NCBI GenBank assembly: GCA_942486035.1
Contig: CALNXK010000021.1
Span: 1,330,001-1,394,000, forward strand
Reading direction: 5' to 3'
From: Porites lobata
Taxonomy: Eukaryota; Cnidaria; Anthozoa; Scleractinia; Poritidae
DNA length: 64,000 nucleotides
Below are positions 1 to 10,865 of this stretch, one piece after another. Numbering within the stretch: position 1 is the stretch's first letter; each line of letters opens with the position of its first letter. Below the pieces are notes generated by a model. The model made no database searches. It saw only the letters and a program-made list of their open reading frames with translations, and was not told the origin of the DNA. The position numbers and the translations under genes are program-made.

Positions 1-235
1 GGTTAAGTTGAATTTATTTTCCTCTTAGTAACTGGTGGTTGTAATCTGATTAATGAAGTTTAGCGAGTCATAACTGTGTTGTCATTATTAATATTGCATT
101 AGTATTCTCTAGTTATTATGTCAACTTGTTACTTTTAGCTGTACTTATTTCCTGAGAACATGACCCGTCTAAATTAGCATAGCTACCCACGGGCATGTTA
201 CAATTGTACTTCAATCTTTGTAAAAGACAAATAAA

Positions 236-270
236 ATGTGTGTGTTTGTGTGTGTGTGTGCGTGCGTGTG
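236..270. repeat. GT-rich microsatellite
   Basis: An imperfect TG dinucleotide run, interrupted by TTTG and by CG steps, is visible directly. It lies in the gene-free stretch 1-515, where I see nothing else that can be supported. Confidence 0.85.
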
Positions 271-589
271 GGGTGGGGTTGGTCATGCGTGAGGTTATAG
301 TATGGCTTGGCTGGCTACGCCATTTTTCGCAGTTGCGAGGTAAAGGATATAGGTCCGGGTATAATTGATAGACGTTTACTCTGTGGCCCATGACACTCAT
401 GAGTCGAGTCACGTCTGATAGCATGTTTTTTTTTTTTACGATTTTTCCGCCTTTGCTCGCGTTTGGAAAATCCCATTAACCATTGCAGACCCTTAATACG
501 CAGCATGTGGTGTTTTCAACATGGAGGCTCAAACTGCAGTTGAAATTTCCGTCTGGTTCGTCTAGCAATGTGTAAGCATTGCTTGCGCT

Positions 590-745
590 CAAAAATGCCG
601 CCCAATGATTTCATCGGTGATTTACAACAGTAGATTCTAGCCGTAGTATTCTGGCTGGAGGGGCATATTCGTTCATTGAATATACCCACAATGCCATTGC
701 GGTCTAGACGCTCTGTCAGTGTGAAACTGTGAAACGGTTGCGCAA
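590..745 (-). pseudogene. Decayed LicD-family gene fragment
   Basis: On the minus strand a short open stretch reads FTLTERLDRNGIVGIFNERI followed by CP. It aligns with FTLKEKLDQNGIMAIYNQQI-CP in the intact LicD-type protein encoded at 1423-2130 (residues 129-150). The match covers only the middle of the domain. The Asp-rich WDDDVD motif that should precede it is absent, and after the CP the reading departs from the family. It is on the same strand as the intact gene and about 0.8 kb further on, so it is most simply a decayed tandem duplicate. That it is a pseudogene is inferred; a remote exon cannot be fully excluded. Confidence 0.65.
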
Positions 746-1422
746 GTAAAACAAGTTTCATGAAAATCGTCCTCGAGGTTTGTTTTTGCACAAGGCAACA
801 CTAGGATATGAAATTGCCTTTGTCGTCATACTGGTCTTTGCAGTTCTCCTCGCGGGAAAATATTAAGAGTTATGAAAAGAATTGTGACTGCATGTTCTCG
901 CCGTCGTTTGAAGAATATTTTTTTTGTATAAAACTACATTTTTTCTCAATACAGTAGATTTCCACATAGGCTTCCACTCTATGTGTAAAAATGGAACGCA
1001 CGCTTCGCTTCACATTATGTTCGAAGTTGTTGTTAATTCCAGCATATTATTATTTCACTAAAGGATACTAAAGTTTGAAATATATACATTCCTTTTCGGA
1101 GATACGAAAATGTTGTTTTCAGTACGTTAAAAAAGTCTATCATCGGCCAGTAGAATTTGATGCAGTGTTTTAGAAGCGGAAAGAGAGCGCGCAAAGCAAG
1201 AAAGTAAATTTGACAGAACGGATTCCTTGTTTATATTAATCTATCACTATAATATTCAGATCTGGAAAGGTCAAACTATCCGAAGAAAGGAGTTCTTCTA
1301 CAGAAGTTTTCCTTTGAAAAAGATATCCTAACTTTTTTGGTAATTGCCATCAGATTTATGTAAGAACCTGTTTAGGTTTACTCGAGAAAATGCAGTTGAT
1401 GCTGGTGGGTTTTTACTGTAAT

Positions 1423-2130
1423 CTATTGGTTTATACAGTTTCGTGGTTTGTCTACAACCCACCAACTGAAAGGATATACACTTTTAAGAACAAGCAGTAT
1501 ATCTTTGGGTACGAACATTTCAAAATCACCAAATCGAGCCTTGGGTAGAGACCCCTCTACAGCGCGTGAGGGAAAGGAAGAGTAAAGATTATAGTTGATA
1601 GGTACGAGCCATGTCTCCCAGCCTTTTCGCTTCATAGTACCACGGTAATCATAAAAGATGTAGATATCGACCCAGCCGAAAGGACATATCTGTTGGTTGT
1701 ATATAGCCATAATACCATTTTGGTCCAGTTTCTCTTTTAATGTAAAACCCTTGGCTGTAAAGGCTGACAGAAATTTCTCCCGAGACAGACTCTGATAGCG
1801 GATATCATCTCCAGAGAGCCCCATATCTACATCATCATCCCAAGGAAGTGGATTGTAGAGTTTTCTTTGAATGCCCCAAAGTGATCCAAACATCAACCAG
1901 TGTTTAATTCCAAGTTCGTCAAGTACATTATGCACCTCATGTGCTAAGTCCACTAACTGTTGAATCTCCTTGGCCCTTTCCTTGCAATTCACAGGTCTAT
2001 TCCCCATTCTAGACACCAAACTGGTCAACTGTAGGTTTCTATAAATATAATAAAGGAATGCTAAGAAAATTATTAGCCAAAATACTTCTCGAGCGGTTAA
2101 TTTCATTTTGTTCGTGCCGACCAGTGCCAC
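1423..2130 (-). CDS. LicD / fukutin-related family transferase, single-pass membrane protein
   Basis: The 235-residue protein has a short cytosolic N-terminus, one hydrophobic segment at about residues 16-31 and then a LicD-type domain. This is the type II Golgi/ER topology usual for fukutin-related proteins. The diagnostic part is HWLMFGSLWGI (78-88) followed by PLPWDDDVDMGL (94-105), whose Asp residues are the expected metal and phosphate-binding site, then GWVDIYIFYDY (152-162). The family transfers phospho-sugar alcohols or phosphocholine onto glycans; the substrate here is unknown. The start is the first Met of the open frame and leaves a proper signal anchor. The length fits short metazoan LicD proteins, and the frame is uninterrupted by introns. 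A decayed relative lies downstream on the same strand (590-745). Confidence 0.88.
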   Translation of the reverse strand: MALVGTNKMKLTAREVFWLIIFLAFLYYIYRNLQLTSLVSRMGNRPVNCKERAKEIQQLVDLAHEVHNVLDELGIKHWLMFGSLWGIQRKLYNPLPWDDDVDMGLSGDDIRYQSLSREKFLSAFTAKGFTLKEKLDQNGIMAIYNQQICPFGWVDIYIFYDYRGTMKRKGWETWLVPINYNLYSSFPSRAVEGSLPKARFGDFEMFVPKDILLVLKSVYPFSWWVVDKPRNCINQ

Positions 2131-2744
2131 ACAACAGCTGACACAAATCCTGTGTCTAAAGGTAATTAGGATATATCGTTAATCAGGCCTGATTAGTAAT
2201 CATATCCTTTAAATAGAGATCTTTTTTTTTTCCGGAATGTAGCTTTGTTTACGTGTTGCTGAGATACACTGACGTTTGAGCGGGCTAAATTTGCTTTGCA
2301 TCTGATTATTTGCGGTGAGTTCCACGTTTTTGTGTCGAAGCTGAACTGAATATAACGTTTGCATACTAGGGATTCTGAAAGAAAAATATCAAGAGATATG
2401 ATTAGACTTTCTTTCAGGAAAAATAGAAAAAAAACCACATACACACAAATCACTTATTGCCGGCGGTAAACAAAATATAATCGTTCTTTAATAGACTTCT
2501 AAAGTGATGACGTCATAAAAATTAAATTTGTGAAATCATGGGATTTGTCACGATATTCTGACGGAACAGTGTTCAAGACGGATACTTGTGAAAAATTAGC
2601 ATTTCTGAGAAAGCTGTCACTGAGATATTAGCCCAGTTGTGCTCTGATGACTCCATACAAATCCGTCTAAATTTGACTTGGATCTAAACGAAATATAAAC
2701 GCATTTCACCCCCTATATAACTTGACCTTTCGTATGTTCCAACA

Positions 2745-3413
2745 TACAGGGGTCTGTTCTGGGACCCCTGTTATTCATACTATATTTTGCTCCACTCAGA
2801 GACCGTTATAGAATCCTACGTCCTCAACTGCATGATGTACGCCGATGACTCCCAAGTTTACATAACTGTAAATCCAGAAGATAGGCAGACCACTATTACC
2901 AATCTCGAACAACACCTGCGTGATGTTCAAGCATTTTTCGCAGATAATATGCTTAGTTGCAATCCTAAGAAAACTAACCCATCCACTTTCTTATTCTAGT
3001 ATTAAATTAAGTCAGCATTATCAGTAAGAAAGCTCGTAATCTGGGAATCATTTTTGATAGCTACCTCAGGAATTCAAGCCACGTCAAAAGTATTTGCAGC
3101 TCAGCATAGTCTTGCACTGCGAAATGTAGGTAGGATTAGGAAATACTTAGATCAAACGAGCACTGAGCGCCCCGTACACGCATTCCTCTTCAAACAGACA
3201 TTTTGTCAGTTGCCTGTTACGGACCATAGAACAAGTTTAATATTATTTTATTTTGATTTTTCTCTATCATCATTATTTCTTATTTTAAAAACTATTTCAG
3301 ATAGACATAGAAAATTTCATGTACATTTAATATTAGTACCATTTAATTTACTAACATTTTAGACATTTTTGTGAACGCATTAAGGCGTACGCGAAATCCG
3401 TAATAAGACCCGC

Positions 3414-3445
<32 letters not shown>

Positions 3446-3446
3446 A
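2745..3446 (+). pseudogene. Non-LTR retrotransposon remnant (RT palm to 3' tail)
   Basis: A reverse transcriptase can be followed through several frames. It begins near 2748 with GSVLGPLLFILYFAPL, shifts frame near 2800, then gives the catalytic box MYADDSQVYI and a DVQAFFADNMLSCNPKKT stretch (2787-2990). After a further break come RNLGIIFDSYL and LRNVGRIRKYLDQTSTERPV (about 3030-3180). This order of palm and thumb motifs is that of CR1/L2/Jockey-like elements. The copy ends in an AT-rich 3' UTR and an (ATT)n tail at 3414-3446. It is 5'-truncated and has at least two frameshifts, so it is dead. Confidence 0.85.
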
Positions 3447-4725
3447 CATCTTTAGAAGTAACCGTCGCTTGGATATGTACCAGTTTCTCTCAGTAAGACT
3501 GATTTCAGTTTTTAAATTACATGTTACTAGAAAATTCCTTTCTAAATCGTTTCTTTATTTTTAGGTTTGGAAGGTAACTTTCCCTGTCTCTGATCTGTCA
3601 CTTTAAAGAGTAAGATAACATCATAAGCTGCCTTACTTTTCTCGAAAAAGCCCTCGCTAATAAAAGATTGTAGAAAAATTTCTTAAAACCTCGCTTGATT
3701 CTTTTGTTCGCCTGTCCACATTGGCTCGTCGCAAAAAGCGTGCTATTTTTAATATTTATGATGGTGAAGTCGTCGTCTGTAATTTATGCAAAAATTTTAT
3801 TAATTGTTTTGCACCAAGCCGAACAACTCGCCGATTTGAAGACTTGTTTCTTCTTCTAAATTTTAAGAAAACTCTCAAGAAAACAACTGCAGTGGTCGAA
3901 GGTAAGTTTAACTATAAACAAATGGCCTTATTTAGTTTCCACGGCTTGGCAGTCAATTCTAAGTTCAATACTTAGTCAGCACATGTTGTGCTTAGCTGGT
4001 TCGGCAACCTGGTGAGCAAGTAAGAATAAACGTTTGAAGTTAAATAAATTCTTATTTAGAAACCTCGATTGACAATTTAACGCGATGATGATGGCTAGGT
4101 CAGGGAGATGGCTCGAAATATGAGCCCATGACAACACTTTTGCTTCATACTATCTAAGAGGATATTAGGCACGAAAATGTACGGGGAGGGGTGTGTTGGG
4201 CTCCTAAGTTCTCTCCCCCCAATCCCCTGTGGACGTTCTTTAACACGGGACGAAAACATGGATTTACCGAGCGTCAAAGGCTACCAGCATATTTGACAAC
4301 GCCCTTGACTAGCGTTAAAGAAATAGCAAGGCGTTGATGCATTTGACTTTATCTTTGACGTGCATCAAAGGTGAAGTCAAAACCATATTTGACTTTACCT
4401 TCAGATGCGCGTCAAAAGTGCACAGTAAATCCAATTTTTCGACCCGTGTAAAAAGTCATTATTATTATTACTGTTGTTGTTTGAAAGTCCATGAATTTTA
4501 TCTGTGGCTTGCCCTGCAGTTTAAGCGTTAAAAAGCAAGGTAGGTTCTCTTCTCAGTGTCCTGTTGAGAGACATTAAAAATTGAAATAGTTGGTAAGATT
4601 TCCGTATAATCCCATATACATATTTACTATGCATACATGTTTCGACTCTATTCACATTAAACTATTTGTATGGGGTTATGATTCCTTTTGAAAAGGATGT
4701 AGAAGTTGCTTCCTTTAAAGCTACA
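3447..4725. other. Stretch without recognisable gene
   Basis: Only short open frames occur. One plus-strand frame at 3721-3975 begins with TTG rather than ATG and contains a CxxC pair (VCNLCKNF), followed by a GTAAGT near 3902. It could be an exon of something unrecognised, but no family can be named. The rest is AT-rich with nothing I can support. Confidence 0.4.
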
Positions 4726-5216
4726 GGAAACTTTATAGAGCATTTATTGGCCCATATTTTTATTATTGTGCCGAGTCTTGGCATTTCTGTAGTAAACGCC
4801 TAGCAGAAAAACTCGAAAAACTGAACGAGCGCGCACTCCTCTTCGTTTACCAGGATAAAATCTCTACTTATGAGACACTAGTTGTTAAAAATGGATATAG
4901 CATATTAGCAAATCGAAGACTTGCAAAAATGTTAAATACAGTGTTTGGAGCAATTGGGAAGGGAAACGCACCTACAAGTATTTGCGAGTTATTGATGGCA
5001 CATAATTCTAATTATAATTTACGTGGTAATGCTATTTTAAAATTATTTAAAGTAAATTCTACAAGGTATGGGATCAAGTCATGGATAGGAGATACCAGGC
5101 TTCCCGACTATGGAGCACTATTAGTAATAATTTAAGAAATATCGATAACTACCGCATTTTTTAAACGTGAACTCAAGGAGCTCGACCTTCGAAGTTTACT
5201 TAAGCATTAGACCATA
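4726..5216 (+). pseudogene. Non-LTR retrotransposon 3' ORF end (RT thumb region)
   Basis: The plus strand encodes AFIGPYFYYCAESWHFCSK, then EKLEKLNERALLFVYQDK, then RRLAKMLNTVFGAIGKG and YNLRGN. This is the C-terminal thumb region that follows the YADD domain in many metazoan non-LTR reverse transcriptases; compare PYLTYCHLTWHFCS in the element at 11327-13699. The frame breaks near 5100 and resumes as LWSTISNNLRNI, the expected position of the family's LWNxLPxxIR motif. It is a 5'-truncated dead fragment belonging to a different subfamily from the 2.7 kb remnant. Confidence 0.75.
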
Positions 5217-5658
5217 CTTTCTATGGATTTACCGGCGTGATAACCCACACGGGATGTTGGGAGAACACGAGGAAAGCTTGTAAATCACGAGCAGAAAGCG
5301 AGTGACTTACAAGATTTTAAAAGAAACCCCGTTCGAAAAAGGTTAAAGGGACCTCGGGATGGGTTGTGGGGACATTAGCCTCTCTTCCACTTGTTGAGAT
5401 GGTCTCAAAAAATTGCTATAATGGTTTTTTTTAGAGTATCAGATTCATAACTTTCGAAACTACTTCAGTTTTAAATTTTTCATTCATTTGCTGACCTCTT
5501 TGGGAATTTTTTTGTTCTTTGTGTTCTTTTTATTTCGAAATTTAGATTAGTGCATTATCACTATTAGAGGATAATAGTTTTATATGCATTTCTACCCTCG
5601 TCAGGGAGCCTAGCAAATTTCAAAATTTTCTGAAAGAGAGATTGCCCGCTATATCCAA

Positions 5659-5682
5659 CCCCCCCCCCCCCCCCCCCCCCCC
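5659..5682. repeat. Poly-C homopolymer, 24 nt
   Basis: An uninterrupted run of 24 C is visible directly. A long pure G/C homopolymer is rare in an AT-rich genome. The exact length is likely to be polymorphic or affected by sequencing error. Confidence 0.9.
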
Positions 5683-6530
5683 ACTGTGCTTACCCTTAAG
5701 TTTCCCCCAACTCTGAGTCTTGCTCCTTGGTCCCTGTATTGTAAGGACAGAATGGTTGTACCGAACGCAGACATAAATAAAAACAAGATATAGGCAAAAA
5801 TCTTCGTTTTACAGCTGTCACTAATAACAATTTCCATTTAGATAAATGGTAGAAAATGTCCCAAAAAATGTTTTTACTGCGCAAATCGATCTGCTAAGCC
5901 TCGTTTTTTTGCTTACATTTCGGTGTCTGGATTTCAGATAACAACCCTGCGTCATTGCACTTTTGTGGGAGGGGGGGGGTAAACCATGTTGTTCATCTTC
6001 GTTATGAAATTGTAACTCTTTACAATAAATAGACTTTTCACTGTCTGTGGTTAGGTTAAACTATCTGAGTGTATATGGTTTTCAGTTTCTTTACTGACAG
6101 AGGCGAAATATGGTCATACTGACTTGAAGGTCTCTTCCGGCTTGCTTTAGACACAAACAGCACTGTCACGTTAGTGTCACAGTTACTACCCTTTGGAATG
6201 GCAATTCACATTCTTTAAAACAATCTGTCTTTGAAACGATAACAAAGAGAAGGACCCAGAACTGTTCATTATAGAGACGTATTGTATTAAAGACGTATGG
6301 ATTGTAAAAGTGCGGTAACATCAGGGCCAAAAGAGTTGTTCAAAATAAAGAGGTGTCGAAATTATAGAGCAGGTCAACTTTAAGTTTTGTACTCGCCTAA
6401 ACGCAGGAAAATATGGACCTGCCAGCCAAAACCTTTTTATCAACAGTAAACTAAACGTCTTCTTGGAGAAAATTAGGGGAACCTACAAGTGCCCACAAAT
6501 AGTGGAGTCACAAGTTAAGCAGTCGAGAAA

Positions 6531-6549
6531 TGATGATGATGATGATGAT
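6531..6549. repeat. (ATG)n microsatellite
   Basis: About six perfect TGA/ATG trinucleotide units are seen directly. Confidence 0.8.
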
Positions 6550-7675
6550 TTTGACTTCAGATCCTTAGTTACGTACACGTTATGATTACTTAAGCCCTAT
6601 CACGTGCTTATCTTAATATTTTTTTTCTTTTCAGGTGGTTAACATTATCAACGACCTCGATTCATACCAATGTGTGATTGCATTAGTCACAGAGAACAGA
6701 TGCAGAAATCTCTTATATTTCAGGTTAGAGGGTGAAAGTCAGTTGCTTTAATAGTGATCATTTATAGTCTTTTAAGAGTTTTTTTCATTGAGTGGAGGGG
6801 TGCAATCCTCAGACGACAGACGCTTCTGCTTCTGAAAGCACACCACGGAGAGCGGTGCTACCTAAGGACCACAAGGTTAAAAAGCACATTGTACGTACGG
6901 CATTAGAAAACTGATCCGCCACATTAAAGCACTACTTGCTGGATCGCTTCCATTATTTTGAGTAACACACGCTTAAGGCCCAACATTTTCGTACGTCGAT
7001 CAGAACCTTCTTTTACAGGCTGTGCAATGATAAGCTATGCCACAACACTTCAGTTCGGTAACAGCTCCTAAAAGGTAAATAAAAATGGTCAGACCGGTAC
7101 AGGCCTTATCCAGATACAGGGAAGTTGAAACCATATACAGTATAACATAGACAGAATCACAGAAAAGTGCTGCTCAGTGGCTTACATTTGAATGGTCACA
7201 AACATGAAGCTACTCAAGCATTATAGAGTGGTCCGTGAATAGTAAGCGTCTTATTTAATTCTTATCAGACTGTATGTTTTTCTTTATTCTTCTTCTATTG
7301 TAACTAACGGGAAATAAGGCTAACGTGGAGGTTTGTGATGACTTTGGATCTCTCATACCTCACGTTAGTGTTATAATTAATAACGTTTGCAATGCTTATT
7401 TATTATCATTTCTCTTAAAACGCTCTTCCTGTCAAAGGAAACCAAAGGAAAGGTTCTCCACCACAGGGATTTCTGTATTATTGTAGAGGAAGTGAGTACG
7501 TGAGGAATGTTACGGTCGAATCTCCATGTGCTAGCACATATCATAGGAGACCACATCTTCCAAACTAAAGACAAAAAATCCCAGTCAAAGCACTATTGCT
7601 GGAACCTCTCGGCTGTTAAACGACCACTTCTCATAGGCAAACGCGGCCACTTTTTGACACATAGTATAATAGACT

Positions 7676-8245
7676 TTGCCAACATTCACTTGCATAATTC
7701 ACTTAACTTCACCTATATTCACTCAGCTTAACTTAAATTTTTTTAACCTCACTTATACGTCCTCGCCTTCGCCTCACTTGCCTTCACTAATTGCACTTGA
7801 CTGTGTACAGACGCCTCCTACTCTGACAAAAAAAAATCAGAATTTTTTTGAATTTTTTCTGAGAGGAGGGGGCGTCTGCACACAGGCTATAATTGAACTT
7901 GTATTCATCAATATGAACTCGCCATCACATAATAGTCTTATATGCACTTGCTTTCATCTATCAGCGCTTGAGTTTACTTATATACGCTTGGTTTCACCTA
8001 TATGCACTTGCCTCACCCATATGCTTTACCCTCACCTTTGTGCACTTTCCTTCGGTTATGTACGCCTGACTTCAATCGTAGATTCTCTTTTTCACTTATA
8101 CGCACTTTCATTCACCTATACACCTTTGTCTCTTCATCAGTGTGCACTTCTCGTTACTTTTCAGCACTTTTCGTCAGCTATATTCGCGCTTGTCTTCACT
8201 TATATGCTCTTGTTTTCACTTATGTGCAGTTTTCAGACCGTGTTT
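7676..8245. repeat. Degenerate minisatellite, about 18-20 bp unit
   Basis: Variants of TTCACCTATATGCACTTG recur throughout, with interruption near 7800-7900. The long plus-strand open frames across this tract (for example 7676-8386) have a repetitive composition rich in Leu, Ser, Thr, Phe and Cys that follows the repeat. They should not be annotated as genes. Confidence 0.75.
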
Positions 8246-8394
8246 TCTCTGATTCTCGTATTTTGGTCGGCCACATACTCCGGAGGCTCTGCTGTATTAA
8301 ATTTCTGCTGTAAATCAGTCCATGACTACCGTCACGAATTCACACTGCAGAAGCACTGGCACTCAAGTTTAAAATTATGCCAGTAATCTGATAA

Positions 8395-8615
8395 TATTAG
8401 AGTAGTCAGTGTAGTTGATGTAGTCAATGTAATCGGAGTGGCAATTTAGCCGGTGTAGATGGTTTAGGAGGTATGGCTGGTGTAGTCAGTGTAGTCCGTG
8501 AAGTCGGTATCTGTCAGCGTAGTTGGTGTAGTAGGCTAGGTGTGGCCGGTGTGGTCAATGCAGTCGTTGGAGTTAATGTAGTCCACTAGGGTAGTCGGTG
8601 TAGTTAACGTAGGAA
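8395..8615. repeat. Degenerate 9-bp-periodic repeat (GTGTAGTCA type)
   Basis: GTAGTC alternates with AGTGTA/GATGTA/AATGTA at a spacing of about nine bases. The tract begins about 150 bp after the previous minisatellite ends. A similar 9-bp-periodic segment interrupts the satellite at 50.2-50.6 kb. Confidence 0.75.
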
Positions 8616-8619
8616 GTGA

Positions 8620-8655
8620 AAGAGAGCTGAGAGAGAGAGAGGAGGAGGAAACAGC
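8620..8655. repeat. GA-rich microsatellite
   Basis: An imperfect (AG)n tract grading into AGG units, seen directly. From here to 9216 I see no gene. Confidence 0.75.
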
Positions 8656-9216
8656 GTCCTTTCTCCCTCTCTTCTACCACCCTCCACCCTTGTTGGTTTT
8701 TCTTACTCACTTCTCTTAGTTTGCATCGTCCTTACTGTCTGAATTAATGCATGCTTGGAACAGAGTAATTAAAGTGTTGCTCTATGGCTTTAATTTGAAT
8801 GGTCACACGAGTTTTGTGAAGAAATTCTCAAATATATTTTAGTTTAAGATCACTAAATATGCGTTATTACTAGTGCAGATCCAGGCATGGACTTCCAAAG
8901 GCGCCTTAATGTTTCTCCATACCTAACTGTTCTTATTCTTTCTTTGTTCTTCTATTAAATGTAACAGGCAGGCGGAAAATAAGGTACTTCATTGGTGGTG
9001 AGGTTTGTGCTTGCATTGGACAGAAGCACATTATTTTTATAACATGATATCTCATGCATACCTCAGGTTAGTGCAACAATTGATAGCTCTTACACTACAA
9101 ACGACATCATTTCAAAGGGTCAGGTCATCCTGTCAGAGGAGGGGTCCTATATTTATGGTTACAATTAAAGTTTTAGAACCAGGGGTAATAAACAGTACCC
9201 GAATTTACTGCTCAGA

Positions 9217-9528
9217 CAGGGACCGCGGAGGGGGAGGGGCTGGTAGGGCTATAGCCCTACACAAGAGTTTGTTTCCTGCAATAAGAATCGCAAAAGAAGC
9301 TTCGGCACTTCGGGCAACTTCAAAAAGTAGCAACCTCAGGAGGTTTATTTAACATATTGGCTATATCGGATAGTATAACACGTGTGGACGTTTATGTTAT
9401 ATTTGTTGAGGTGGTAAATAAGGTGGCGCGCAAATGCAAGATAAATGGCGAAACACCGACCTGAATGTTTCTGTATATTGGCCAGAGTTTTTAGCCCTAC
9501 CACCTTAAAATGGTCTCCGCGGTCCCTG
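9217..9528. mobile_element. Short internally deleted hAT element, copy 1
   Basis: The 312-bp element begins CAGGGACCGCGGAG and ends with the inverted form CTCCGCGGTCCCTG. Inside, near 9260-9330, a stretch translates as EFVSCNKNRKRSFGTSGNFK, the same C-terminal end of the transposase that is present in the longer copy at 29809-31102. It is therefore a non-autonomous deletion derivative of that element. Matching 8-bp target duplications could not be seen at its ends. It lies at the left edge of GPCR module A, and the same right end recurs at the edge of module B. Confidence 0.85.
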
Positions 9529-10865
9529 AGAAAGCTTCATGATTAACTCTAACAGGTGAAAAGCTTTCGACGTTACTTACCAACAAGCACGCTCGGTTTA
9601 TCTAGCTTCTTTGCTAGTAGCAAATTTGAAGCAGTTATCTCCTGCTTCCTTTAATTTGTTTCTTCCTTTTCTTCACTCTCCTTAAAGTAATACGAAAACA
9701 ATTCGCTTTGGTAGGTCCGCAATATGCCTTCCGTACATATGGTGCCTAAATTGTTTATCTTCGGCTTTATTTTACATTTTACGCGCCCAAGAAAAATGAA
9801 AAGAAAAAGCAATATTCTTAGAGTGAGTTTAATTGGGTAAAATGGACTCAGTCAAAATAAGAAACGAATTATATATCCTTCAATATATGGCACTGATGTT
9901 GGAAATTGAACCCTAAAAAAAGAATTAGTTTGTGATCAGAATATACTGCAGAATCATTATCAGCTTCGCCGGTGTCGTTATACCATTTTAAAGCTGATGC
10001 CTTATTAAACATCAAAACTCGTGGATGGTTTTGACGAGCATTGGCCTAATCTTTACATGAACAGTTATATTACCGTGGCTCAATTCCCCTTAAACTCTCC
10101 AAGAGATTTGTCGCGCCAAGTTTTTGTCTAAAAGATTGCTGTTTTGGATGTGATGTTTCCATGTTGAACCTAAAGAATCTATACTTTTCTCACAAATTCA
10201 GATCACTTTGGCGTCTTTCATTCTTTTGTAAATTAATTTTTCCAGAGTTCAGGCTGTTTTCTTAGTGACGAAAACCCAGGACTGCTGATCCTAGAATGAC
10301 AGGTCTAAGATGACCACTTATTTAGTCATGGCGGCAATTTCGCAAGGCGTATAATGTTGTCTTGACGTGTAAACTTTTATCTTATACACCTTTTTGAATC
10401 GCCGTTACCTTCCACGTTTGTCTGTTAAAGCCTGAATAGTTGATTACAGCGAGGGCAGTACCCCGTCCGCTTCTAAGAACTCTATTTATTAAGAAAGCCC
10501 GGTCTAAAAAGAGTTCAAATAAACAGTGTCTCAAAAAAAAATTGTCAAGTTTGTTAAGTGCTATACTCAGAAAGGCTATCTTAGGAGACAACTAAACGTT
10601 TGGCTGCGAAGCCTTTGTTATCAGTCAAATATCGTCTGACTATCGTATCTCGAATTGGCGAAGCTATGCCTTTATGTACATAAAAGAGATTTTTTCAATG
10701 TACTTATCTCTCGATCTAATAATGAAAGCAGAAGAACCTATGGTTTTCTATGATCACTTAATTTTTTCTCTGGTTTTCTCCAAACTGCAAGGATCCTCCC
10801 AGAATGATTATGCACAAATAACAACAGTAACAAGCAGAAAAATCGGCATCATGATCATTTGCATT

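Larger units (their letters stand above)
5217..7675. other. Gene-free stretch with low-complexity tracts
   Basis: I see no coding region with family support here. Two simple tracts stand out and are listed separately: poly-C at 5659-5682 and (ATG)n at 6531-6549. Short minus-strand frames around 5650-5880 run through the poly-C and are not credible as genes. Confidence 0.5.

Noticed and set aside
2193..2453. 86-codon minus-strand frame upstream of the LicD gene
   Set aside because: Low-complexity hydrophobic start from an AT-rich tract, no domain and no homology visible; probably upstream noncoding sequence.
7676..8386. Open frame of 236 codons on the plus strand
   Set aside because: It tracks a degenerate 18-20 bp minisatellite, has repeat-driven composition and no domain; an overlapping second frame is open for the same reason.
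9005..9352. 115-codon plus-strand open frame
   Set aside because: It crosses the left terminus of the hAT element and reads its transposase remnant out of frame; it is chance.
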